DNA of 64,000 nucleotides, from NCBI GenBank assembly GCA_022036555.1, contig CM039123.1, positions 17,334,326-17,398,325 on the forward strand, read 5' to 3'. The position numbers and the translations under genes were made by a program. This DNA comes from Microstegium vimineum. Lineage: Eukaryota; Streptophyta; Magnoliopsida; Poales; Poaceae. This document shows positions 1-10,085 of this stretch, piece after piece (positions within the stretch are counted from its first letter, which is position 1; each line of letters begins with the position of its first letter). A model generated the notes under the pieces. That model was given only the letters and a program-made list of their open reading frames with translations, was not told the DNA's origin and made no database searches.

Positions 1-94
1 CCACAAATCTCTGCACCACCACGCAAATTGAATCATGTCTCAGATTGAACCACAAGCGCAAGAGGTATCGGGAAACCGAGGGAATGGCACGCAC
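1..94 (-). other. Start of intron 1 of the CTLH-type gene
   Basis: The sequence directly after the donor GTGCGT has no continuing CTLH frame, so it is read as intron. The acceptor lies outside the window. Confidence 0.55.
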
Positions 95-451
95 CTGCTT
101 GTGGAGGTGGAAGAGCAGGCGGTGGTCGGCAAGCGCCGCGGGCGCGTGGGCCCGGAGGAGCGCGAGGGCCGCGTCCACGTCTCCCAGCTCGAGCGCGCGG
201 CGCGCGCAGCGGATGAGGAGGCGCGACCGGTAGGACGAGGAAGAGGACGACGAAGACGAGGATGGGGCCGAGGAGGTGACGGTGGTAGTAGTGGAGGAGG
301 GTGACGACGGCGGGGACGGGGAGGCTGGGGCGGGGGCCGGTGCAGCGGGAGGAGGTGCGACGAGGCGGTCGGATCTGGCGAAGTCGAGGATAAGGGAGTC
401 TAGTGCGTCCCAGTTCACCGGCGGAGGAGAATTCGGCTGCGGCCAGTCCAT
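95..451 (-). CDS. Exon 1 of a LisH/CTLH (RanBPM-like, GID/CTLH complex) protein; host gene, partial
   Basis: Read on the minus strand from ATG at 451, a 119-codon frame stays open to a splice donor (CAG|GTGCGT) whose GT is at 94-93, so the exon ends in phase 0. The start is a short WD/P-rich leader, then NWDALDSLILDFARSDRL (about residues 13-30), a low-complexity Pro/Ser/Thr linker (about 32-72), then YRSRLLIRCARRALELGDVD and LLFHLHKQ (about 73-118). The last block matches the opening of a CTLH domain as in plant LisH/RanBPM-domain proteins related to subunits of the GID/CTLH ubiquitin-ligase complex; that family call rests on motif recognition only. The rest of CTLH and CRA would lie left of the window. 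A longer 173-codon frame on the same strand exists but gives no domain. This is the only likely working host gene here. Confidence 0.72.
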
Positions 452-600
452 CGGCGGCGACCGGGGAGACAGTAGCGGGCGGTGGCGCGGGGATTAGGGG
501 GGAGAGGAACAGTTGGGGTGGTCGGGACTCGGCTGGAGGTCGTTGAAACGACACGATGAAGTCGGTGGAGCCGTGGAGGGCAGCGTGCTGCTACGGAATA
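452..600 (-). promoter_or_regulatory. Likely 5' UTR/proximal promoter of the CTLH-type gene
   Basis: A GC-rich stretch lies between the ATG and the MITE-like repeats. I see no convincing TATA box. The repeats begin about 150 bp upstream of the ATG, and the 13-kb Tat-1 element is inserted about 580 bp upstream of it. Confidence 0.35.
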
Positions 601-1030
601 TTTTAGGGACTAAAGTGTCAAATAAACTGATTAGGTAAGAAGGTATTAAAAAGTAACTAAATATAGGATTTGTTTGGTTTAACCCACTAAAGTTTGGTGG
701 TTCCCAAAGTTTAGTGTCCCCTAAAGTTTAGTGGCCTCCTATTTGGTTCCAAACACAAAAACACATGTCTCATGTACACTTTAGTCACTTTTAGCTATTT
801 TTTTTTACTAAAAGTCACTCAACTTTAGTGACCCCTAAACTTTAGTTAAGGTGTTTGACATTTTAGGGAGTAAAAGTAACTAAAGTTTAGGTGTTGTTTG
901 ATTGTGAGTGCATGTTTGGTTCCCACCTCCTAAACTTAACTTTAGTTACTTTAGAGACTATAAAGTGTCAAACAAACTGACTAAAACACTCTAATTCCAC
1001 TAGTCACCCAAAAGGTAGTACTAAAAGGTG
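600..1030. repeat. MITE-like repeat cluster; its right unit is split by Tat-1 and resumes at 13993-14052
   Basis: ACTAAAGTTTAG-type words recur in both orientations. Similar segments appear at 607-635 and 950-988 (AAAGTGTCAAAxAAACTGA). The right unit opens near 915 with TGTTTGGTTCCCACCTC and, after the 13-kb insertion, closes near 14050 with the inverted counterpart (GAGGTGAGAACCAAACA). These are terminal inverted repeats of one element. No clean target duplication was found, so the superfamily is left open. Confidence 0.6.
1026..1030. other. Target site duplication AGGTG, left copy (Tat-1)
   Basis: The 5-bp AGGTG directly before the LTR is repeated directly after the right LTR at 13993-13997. 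Confidence 0.9.
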
Positions 1031-2129
1031 TGTTGACACAAAAAGCGTCAGGATCTGCGAACACCTCGGGTTTATACCCGAAATTCGATATCCGAAGGCG
1101 TGCCAGTCGATTTGACCAGTTAATCGAAGGACGATAACTAGAACAAGATCCAATCCAGACAACAGCGATGCGCCCGGATGCTGGGATTGAGGCTTGATCA
1201 GGATAACTAGAGCAGAGCTGAACGAGGCAACAGCAATGCGCCCGGATGCCAAAGCTCAGAGGTACTCCCACGCGGAACTTACAAGGATTTGACGGAGATC
1301 AAGCTGATGTAGCCCGTCGAAGCTTGAAGAACTCGTTGATAAGCTATAACTAATACAGTAAAGAGTAAATTGCGATAAAAAGTAGAATAAGAATAAAATT
1401 GGTTTGTTTGATATTGGATTGATTGTCATATACGTAGCCCTCGGGTACATATTTATACTCCTGCATGGAGAGTTGTACAAAGACACGACTCGTATCCTTC
1501 CTAAAACAAACTCCTAACTTTAAGAAAACGGACTCGCGCAGGAGTCGGATCTAAAACAATAATATTATTTTCCTAAACAAACACACCTATTTTAAAGGAA
1601 AACAAACGACTCATGCAAGAGTCGGACTCAAACTGCTATAATAATACTGGTATAAAATCACCAGTTTCCTTATATCTCTCCTCGATGGAAACTTTCCATC
1701 GGTAGATCCCTTCAATCTGCAGTTTCCTTCTTTGGCCACCAGTAATCCTCCGCTGATATCACACGCTAAGTCACCTTGTACTCATCGGTACCCTATGCCT
1801 ATCGGCATCGACAATATTTCCCAATCGGCCACTTGTACTGGCAACTGTCTTTATCAATCAGTCCCTATCAACAATCGGCAACCACTCTTTATCGGCAATG
1901 TCTCCTCATCGGCAATCGGCAATAACAACTTTACAGTCCAAGCGACCTAACTTCACCAATTAACCTTATCGGCAAGGACCATCTAGCCTCCATCGGCAAC
2001 ACACTTCGTCTTCCCACAACATATTCCCATCGGCAATACTGGCTCACGATTTCCCGATGCCGATGGAACACGGCTGCTGACCAGTCAAGCCTTAGCTCAT
2101 TTGACACGTGCTGAAAAACGGTGTCAACA
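1031..2129 (-). repeat. Tat-1 3' LTR
   Basis: This matches 12894-13992 end to end apart from about 35 substitutions and a few small indels. It is the 3' LTR because the coding strand is minus. U3 is the 1458-2129 part and holds about ten ATCGGC/GCCGAT motifs. A TATAAATA box is read on the minus strand at 1450-1457. Confidence 0.93.
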
Positions 2130-2145
2130 CATGCCCCCCAATTTC
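2130..2145 (-). other. Tat-1 polypurine tract
   Basis: The minus strand reads AATTGGGGGGCATG directly before the 3' LTR, the expected place for plus-strand priming. Confidence 0.6.
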
Positions 2146-2388
2146 GGAGCGTATAATATTTTACGTGCCGAAATTCTCTCTACTGTAGCCGTTGTTGTAG
2201 CCGTTACTTCCGAGATAAATGCACAGTTTCCTCGATCCCCGCACGCAGAACCGCAATTTAATAATAAAATCCCTCGACTGTAGCACAAACAGTTGCAAAT
2301 CCCCTCGATCATCGCGCGTATCTACCGCGGGCCTCTCCACATTCTTGCACAGTGTGAACCGAAACCCCAAAATGCCCCTGAGTAAGCT

Positions 2389-2396
2389 TATAAAAG
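2389..2396 (+). promoter_or_regulatory. TATA box of the antisense (plus-strand) gene in Tat-1
   Basis: TATAAAAG lies 165 bp before the ATG at 2561, with a pyrimidine-rich leader between. It points away from the LTR promoter, so U3 with its motif cluster lies between two divergent promoters. Confidence 0.55.
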
Positions 2397-2560
2397 TTAC
2401 CGGGATCCAATCTGCTTTTTACCCCGAGTCCATTTTCACTTTCACCTCCTCTGCCTTCATCTTCAACCTCCAGCAGCGCCTCCGAAGAGCACCTGTTCGA
2501 GCCCGAGCAACAGTCCTCTCCGCAATCCAAGGACGAACCGCAAGCACTCCTTCAACTCCA

Positions 2561-5500
2561 ATGGCGATCCAAGTCGACATCCCCAAGGTAAGACCCATTC
2601 TCTTCCTAATCCAACCTCCTGCTGGTTCTTTTCCGCACGAATCTAGAATCATCCTCGTTCTTTTTCTGATTCTTCCCTTTCTTTTCCTCGAACCCTAGGA
2701 ACTGTACAACAAGATAGTGATCCCGCTTGCTCAGTCCAACTTTAGCTGCATAGGCCCCATGGGGAATCCGGATCCCACCTTCATAATCAACGCAGAAACC
2801 AACCGAATCCCTTTTAGATCCGAACGTTTCGGTTTAGGACTGTGGAAGGATGCCTTTCGGTTATGGCCCAAGCCTATCAAGGGGTGGAAAAACTGGTACC
2901 TCAGGGTTGCTAGGGCGCAACAAGTATACTGGCAAGAGCGCAACTTGGACCAGTGCATTAGGCTCTTCATTGTCGATATGGAGAAGAATGAGAACATGCT
3001 GATGGCTGCATCCTATTTCTGGCCGGACACCATGAATGCTTTTCTTTTCCGACACGGACCAGCCACCCCTACCCTTGCCGATGTTCATATGTTGACCGGC
3101 TTGGACTGTCGATACCTTTACTTTATTCAACAGAAAAGTTGAGTACAAGGTGAACACCCGGAACATCAGCGGCTGGACAGGCTATATTCATGAGTACCAG
3201 AAGTCCGGATCGGTAAACCAACGGGAGCACGCCACTTTCCTGAATATGTGCCTAGAGAAATTTATCTTCTGCGGCAGAGCAGTTGGACCGACCATCATGC
3301 ATCTTCCCACAGCTGAGCTACTTGCCGATGGGAGAAGACTTCCCCTAGGCAGATATCTTCTTGGATCGGTATACCGCCTTCTACATCAAGTATCCCAGAA
3401 GTTACTGCTAGGTAAACCCATCGGCAATCTTGGAGGTCCCTGGTGGTTTGTCAACATGTGGCTGAACGCACATATGCACAAGGCCCTTCAGTTTGACATG
3501 TTCGCCCAACAATTCCCGAGGGATATATCGGAAGACTACCAGTATAGGGATGATGAATCGGCAACTCGCCCTCCACTCAACTTCGGAGAGACCATTATAG
3601 TGCTGCCAGGGACCGATGCCGATGTAGAGCAGTTCGGCGCATTTTTTTAGAAGTTTTATAATGGAATTTCCGCCACGGAATGGCTCTGGTGGCTATATGT
3701 CGACGAAAACAATCAGTTCCCGCTGTTATTCAACCTTACCGATGGAAACGTGTCGGAGAACCAAGTAATCATGAAGGCCAGCATCACTCCCCGAGCTATT
3801 CCAGTGAACATCTTCGGATCTGGGAAGAATGCCCCTCCATCTTACGAGTTCTACTACCCATCGGCAGCGGCGAGACAACTGGCATTTGGTCAACTGTCGA
3901 TTAAACTCTGCTACTCCAAAGTAGTGAAGCCCAGGCAGACAATCTCCAGTGCTCTAGACTGGAACAAGGTCGTCAATCTTCCTCCCGATGCCGATATATG
4001 AGACATTGACTTGTCCTCCTGGTCACCAACCTCCTTCATCACGAATGAGTACAAGTCCTGGTGGCAAGAATGGAGGCACCAATTATTTGCTAAGTCATTG
4101 CACTATTATCGGCACATGATTGATGCCGATCACATCATCCCCGATGACGCAGTAAGTCTTTATCCCGATGCGTTCCTTGTTACTTTGCTTCCATCATCGG
4201 TACTTAACCTTTTTGCGCTTGACAGGCCGATGATCCGATCCCCACGATGAGCAATAGTGGAAAGCCCTTCAACCTTCGGATAATGGGTCCAATATCACTC
4301 ATCGGCAACAAAGCCCCTACGCTAGCTGCCTTCACTCCTCAACAGGTACCTACACCGACACCTGCAAAAGCCAAGGCTACATCGGCCGCTGCTACTACCC
4401 TGACGCGGGTGTTTGCAGTAAACTCATCTTCACTCACGCCGATCACATAATGTCTTATCGGCAACATTTTATTTTGTATAACTTGCTTTATATTCTCAGG
4501 CAATGTGGTCATCGACAGCTGCTTCAAGTAGACAAGCACCTCCCAGTCCTGCTGCCGATGCCCCCCAGTCTTCATCAAAATGGGCGGGGTCTCCTGCTGC
4601 TGCGCCAAGGAAGAAAAGGCGCCTGAGGTTGGCTTCTCCATCTTCGCCATCGGCTCAAGTTGCACCACCAACCGCCGGCGTGTCATCGGCAGAACCTCCG
4701 TCGGCTCCTATCCCTGATCACCCGATAGACGACGTCCCCGATCAGGAGACAACTCCACCCGCAGCAGCAGCGGAGACAACATCGGCATCGGCACCACCAA
4801 CCGAAACTCCCGATGAGAGGATGGTGTCGCCACCACGAGAGCCGGCTACCACATCGGAAGCCGCACCAGTAACAACGCCACCAGTACCAACAGCTTCAGC
4901 AACAGAAGCTCATTCATCGGCAATCGCTGCCGATTTCCAGGATGAGGCTGGTCCATCCAGTATGCCGAGTCCCCGACAAGAAATTCGCTTCAAGATGGTA
5001 AGTCAGGTACCTAAAAATTCTAGTATAACTTTACGATCGGCATATTTTAACTTCTCTGTTTTCAGGCCCAAGACTCTCTAGACAGCCTATTCTCCTTCGG
5101 CATCAACCCCCAGGACGAGGAGGAGCACCAAGAAGGCCCCATCCAAGCCGACAGGTTATTCTCCTTTGCTATCGACATCCCCGATGACGATGAGGAGGAA
5201 AAAAGCTCTGTCCCAGCTCTATCGGCAGAGGTCAAGTCCAAGCTTGAAGCATTGCTTTCCTTGCTGCTGCAAGATACACCCCAGCTCATCCAGGATTCAT
5301 CCGCAACAAGGATTGCTTTCAAGGACATCCAAGGTCACCTCCCTGCCGATATGGAAGAAATTCTTTTCCAGGCAACCTTCCTCGACAGCAAGCAAATCCA
5401 GTACCAGAGGCTTTCCCGTCGCATTGCCGATAGGGCTGCCCAATCCAAGACCGAGGAGGAGAAACTTAAGTTCAAAAGTATTGCCGATGAAAAGCACAAG

Positions 5501-5809
5501 AGCATCGGGCAAGCAGAAGTCTCCAGCTCCAACCTTGATCAAGAAATCACTTAGGTATCGGCAAAGAAGGAGGAGCTGCTGGCTGAGTTACAAAGGGTTG
5601 AGGAGGCTCTGAACACAGCCAACCAGCAGAAAGCCCAACTGTCCGACACCATCAGGGTTCTGCGGCAAGAAAGGGACCAGAATGCCCGACAAACTATTAT
5701 GCTGAAGAAGAAGATCAAACCAGTCGAGGGCTCTGCCGATGCCAAGGAGATGGATGAGATAGAACAAATTCGCTTGCGTGCAATATCAGCCATCCACTCT
5801 TTGTTGTAA
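2561..5809 (+). pseudogene. Antisense extra gene of Tat-1, plant mobile domain (PMD/aminotransferase-like) type, with coiled-coil tail; decayed
   Basis: Exon 1 is 2561-2587 (nine codons, donor AAG|GTAAG) and exon 2 starts at 2699 after CCCTAG. Further introns with GT-AG ends are 4153 to about 4224 and 4997 to about 5064; one more probably ends at CTCAG, 4500. The N-terminal half contains FLFRHGPATPTLADVHMLTGLD (about 3043-3108, typical of PMD proteins) and a Trp-rich segment (3690-3720). The middle is Pro/Ala/Ser-rich (4503-4990). Then come an acidic block and a Lys/Glu coiled coil to the TAA at 5807-5809. Breaks: a frameshift between about 3105 and 3125; in-frame stops TAG 3648-3650, TGA 3999-4001 and TAG 5552-5554. 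Antisense ORFs of this kind are known in Tat-lineage elements; their function is not established. Confidence 0.72.
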
Positions 5810-5928
5810 TCCATTTGTTGTATCGACAAATGTAACGTTGATACTTGATTTTGGCTTCTGTAATATAATGTTTACACGCTTTTACCGATGTATTATAATT
5901 TTCTCTTTCATCGGCATTCAATTGAGCA

Positions 5929-8900
5929 CTATGCGTCTACCCATATGCTAGGGTAATACCTCTTTAAGTATTTGCCGTTCATCGCTCTAGAGAATGCATC
6001 TCCTTCGAGAGTTTCCAAAATGTAGGCATTACCAGGAGCAGATTGTTTTATCCGATAAGGACCCTCCCAATTAGGGGACCACTTTCCAAATTTAGAGCTC
6101 TTAGTCCCGATCGGTAAAATCAACTTCCAAACCAAATCACCATCGGTAAATTCCTTTACCTTTACTTTCTTGTCATACCATCTGGCAACCCTCTTCTTAT
6201 TCTCTTCAATGCTAATCAATGCCCTCAACCGATGACCTGCCAAATCTTCTAACTCATCTTTCATCAGAGTAGCATAATCATCGGTCGTCAGTTGATCCTG
6301 AAAAGATAATCGCCTAGAACTAGTTTTAATTTCCCAAGGCAGGACAGCATCGTGTCCATAGACCAACTGATACGGCAAGACTTTGGTTGCACCATGACAA
6401 ACCATCCGATACGACCATAAGGCTTCGTTTAACACCACATGCCACCTTCTAGGGTTTTCTTCAATCTTACGCTTTATAAGCTTAATAACTCCCTTATTAG
6501 TTGCTTCAGCCTGACCGTTAGCTTGAGCATAATAAGGAGAAGAGTTTAACACCTTGAAACCCATACTAGCAGCAAACTCATCAAACTCTCCCGATGTGAA
6601 CATGGTTCCTTGATCGGTAGTAATAGTTTGAGGAATACCGAATCGGTAAACAATGTGCTATTTAACGAAATCCACCATGTTTGCCGATGTCACCCTCTTC
6701 AAAGGAATTGCTTCAACCCATTTAGTGAAGTAATCGGTAGCAACCAGTATGAACTTATGCCTCTTACTCGATGGCAGATAAATCTGGCCGATGAGATCAA
6801 TAGCCCATCCTCTGAACGGCCAAGGCTTAATTATAGGATTCATTGCCGATGCAGGTGCCCTCTACACATTACCAAACTTCTGACAATCCTGGCACCCTTT
6901 GAAATAGTTGAAGCAATCTTCAAGGATTGTCGGCCAATAATATCCATTTCGCCTAATCATCCACTTCATCTTGAATACCGATTGATGTGCTCCACACACA
7001 CCCTCATGGATTTCACCCATCAACTCCTTTGATTCCTCTTTGCTAAGGCATCTAAGCAAAACTCCATCAATCGTCCGATAATACAATTCGTCGCCGAGGA
7101 GCACATACTTAGTAGCTTGGAACCTTAGACGCCTTTCAACCTTCTTAGATGGATCCCTTAAGTAATCAGCAATCTCTTTTTTCCAGTCATCGACAACCGT
7201 TACCGATGTCATGACTTCTTGAATCGGCTGATACCCTGAAGCATTCTGTACTAACCGATTGGCCTCTTCATTATGCAATCTAGAAATATGCTCAAGGCGG
7301 TACTCTTTGAACTCTTTCAATAATTGCAAACACTTTCCATGGGCTGCAATTAAAGCTTCACTTCGGCATTCATACGTCCCAATCAACTGGTTGATCACCA
7401 ACATAGAATCACCGAAGATTTCAACGGCATCGACACGTACTTCCCTGAGTAATTCTAACCCCTTAAGTAAAGCCTGGTACTCGGCCTGATTGTTTGTCGA
7501 AGTAGCAACAATCGGCAACGAGATTTCATACTTCTGTCCTCGGGGTGAAATCAAGAGAATACCGATACCCGCTCCATCCTTGCACGTAGACCCATCAAAG
7601 AATAAAGTCCAAGGAGCAATCTCCATAGAGCTCACCACATTACAATGCTGAGTAACAAAATCGGCCATTACCTGACCCTTAACTGCTTTAGCCAATTCAT
7701 ACCTTAGGTCAAACTCTGAAAGTGCCAGAATCCACTTACCGATTCGTCCACTCAAAATCGGCATTGACAACATGTACTTAACTACATCATCTTTGCAGAC
7801 AACAGTGCATTCAGCCGACAACAAATAATGTCTTAATTTAATACAAGAGAAATATAAACATAAGCACAATCTCTCTATGGCCGAATACCTGGTTTCAGCA
7901 TCCACTAACCTCCTGCTCAGGTAATATATTACACATTCCTTCCCTTTAAATTCTTGAATTAAGGCTGACCCGATAACACCGTCATCAGCAGACAAATATA
8001 ACCTGAAAGGCTTCCCGTGCTGAGGTGGAACTAAGACTAGAGGGTTCATCAGATATCTTTTGATCTCTTCCAAGGCCAACTGTTGTTCTTCTTCCCATAC
8101 AAACTCTTGATCGGCTTTCAGCTTCAACAATGGACTAAAAGATTTAATCTTACCAGACAGATTGGATATAAACCTTCTAATGAAATTAATCTTGCCGATC
8201 AAGGACTGCAACTCAGTCTTGTTTGTAGGAGCCATCACCTTGTTAATTGCATCGATAGATTTTCTGCCGATTTCAATGCCTCTCTGATGCACCATGAAAC
8301 CCAGAAACTGTCCTGCCGATACACCAAACGCACACTTATTAGGATTCATCTTTAATCCATGCTCGCTTGTGCACTCCAATATTTTTCGCAAATCGGCAAG
8401 ATGCTTCTTGAAATCTCTAGACTTAACCACCACGTCATCAATGTAGATTTCAACTATCGTGCCGATGTACTTATGAAAGATGAAATTCATTGCTCTCTGA
8501 TAAGTAGTACCAACATTTTTCAAGCCAAAAGTCATGACTACCCATTCAAACAAGCCAACGTGACTTGGACATCGGAAAGCAGTCTTGGATATATCTTCTT
8601 TAGCTATGAATATTTGATTATACCCAGCATTACCATCCATGAAGCTAATAATTTGATGTCCAGCAGCAGCATCGATCAACAGATCGGCAACAGGCATCGG
8701 ATAGCCATCCATCGGCGTGGCCTTGTTAAGATTCCTGAAATCAATACAAACACGAAGTTGTCCATTCTTTTTATACACAGGAACCACATTAGAAATCCAA
8801 TCGGCATATCGGCATTGCCGAATGAATCCAGCTTCGATTAACTTAGTAATCTCAGCCTTGATATCAGGCAGAATAGTAGGATTGCATCGGCGCGTAGGTT

Positions 8901-9168
8901 GACGATGTGGTTGGAAACCAGATTTGATAGGTAACCGATGTTCAACTATCGATCGGTCTAAACCAGGCATCTCTGTATAATCCCAAGCAAAACAATCTTT
9001 ATTCTCTTTTAATAGATCAGTCAACTGTTGTTTACATTGGGAATCTAACTTAGCACTAATAAAAGTGGGCCTAGGTTTACTACCATCGCCGATGTCGACC
9101 TCAAGTAAGTCATCGGCAGACGTGAAGCCCTGCCCCAGCTTTCCGTCGTCAGCGAACCGATCCATCAA
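5929..9168 (-). pseudogene. Tat-1 pol: reverse transcriptase, RNase H, second RNase H, integrase
   Basis: A 768-codon open stretch (9168-6862) holds RT with FRNLNKA (about 144-150) and the catalytic YIDD (242-245). A first RNase H (SADDGVIGSALIQE) follows, then a second one (FFDGSTCKDGAGIGILL), and the integrase His2Cys2 finger (HEGVCGAH ... CQDCQK). After an in-frame TAG at 6862-6864 the integrase core continues (AIDLIG, then TDQG, then NGQAEATNK for D, D, E), with another TAG at 6658-6660, to the TAG/TGA region at 5929. Both internal stops fit a CAG parent codon. The double RNase H places the element in the Tat lineage. Start is unclear because a frameshift near 9165 separates it from the protease frame. 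Confidence 0.88.
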
Positions 9169-10085
9169 AACTCTTCTTCAGGACCGACTGCTTGGATCGG
9201 TTTGATGCGGTAATCGGCAACTTTGAGGAATTCTTTGTCCCAGGCTTCACCAGATATGCACCTGGTCTGCTCATAAGTTTCCGATTCTGCCGATGCAATA
9301 GTTGATGGGGCTTCACTTCGGACGACTTCAATTCTGTCTCCGATCCACTGTACAAGACTCTGGTGCATAGTAGAAGGGATACATCAATTGGCGTGGATCC
9401 AATCCCTTCCGAGGAGCAAGTTGTAAGTGCCTTTGCCATTGATTACAAAGAACGTTGTCGGCAAAGTTTTACTGCCGATGGTTAAGTCAACACATACGGC
9501 TCCCATGGTTGTCGACACATTGCCTTCAAAATCCGTGAGCTTCATGTCGGTCTTGACTGAGTCTTGGTCACCTTTCCCAAGCTTTCTGAACACGACATAT
9601 GACATTATATTGATCAACACGCCGCCATCTACTAGCATCTTTGTCATCGGTTGTCCATCCACTTTGCCCTTAACGAACAGAGCCCTTAGGTGCTGCCTCT
9701 CGTCATCGGCAAGTTTTTCGAAGACAGCCGTCATCGTATCCAGCATCAACTGCGCCATCTCAGCAGGCTCCTCATCATCACTGATAGGTGCCATGAACTC
9801 CATCGGCAACATGACGACCATGTTTATATCTGCCGATGGATCCCTGTCCTTACGCTTTGGCCTCCATTGCTTCTCCCTTGAGGGTTCTTCATTGTCATAC
9901 AGGTCATCACGGCGTTGGTGCTGAATCCTTCTCTTCTGGGTCTTGGTCAGACCCTTAGGGCACCACTGAGGAAGCTTGGTCTTCCAGACGGGCTGGTGCT
10001 GCCTTCCACTGCCTACATCGACACTTCTTCCGATGTTGGGATCTCTGGAGAATATCTCTTCGTCAGGTACTCTTGCATTGGCCAT
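9165..10085 (-). pseudogene. Tat-1 aspartic protease region
   Basis: The frame contains the retropepsin motif MLVDGGVLINIM (Asp-Gly-Gly in place of Asp-Ser/Thr-Gly, usual in this lineage) and the flap/C-terminal motif YNLLLGRDWIHAN. An in-frame TGA at 9384-9386 cuts it, and the same frame continues to 9165. Upstream is a basic spacer (KTQKRRIQ ... RPKRKDRD). It would process the Gag-Pol polyprotein inside virus-like particles. Confidence 0.78.

Noticed and set aside
33..554. 173-codon minus-strand frame over the host exon
   Set aside because: It starts at GTG, is Pro/Arg-rich and has no domain; the CTLH-like motifs are in another frame with a proper ATG and splice donor.
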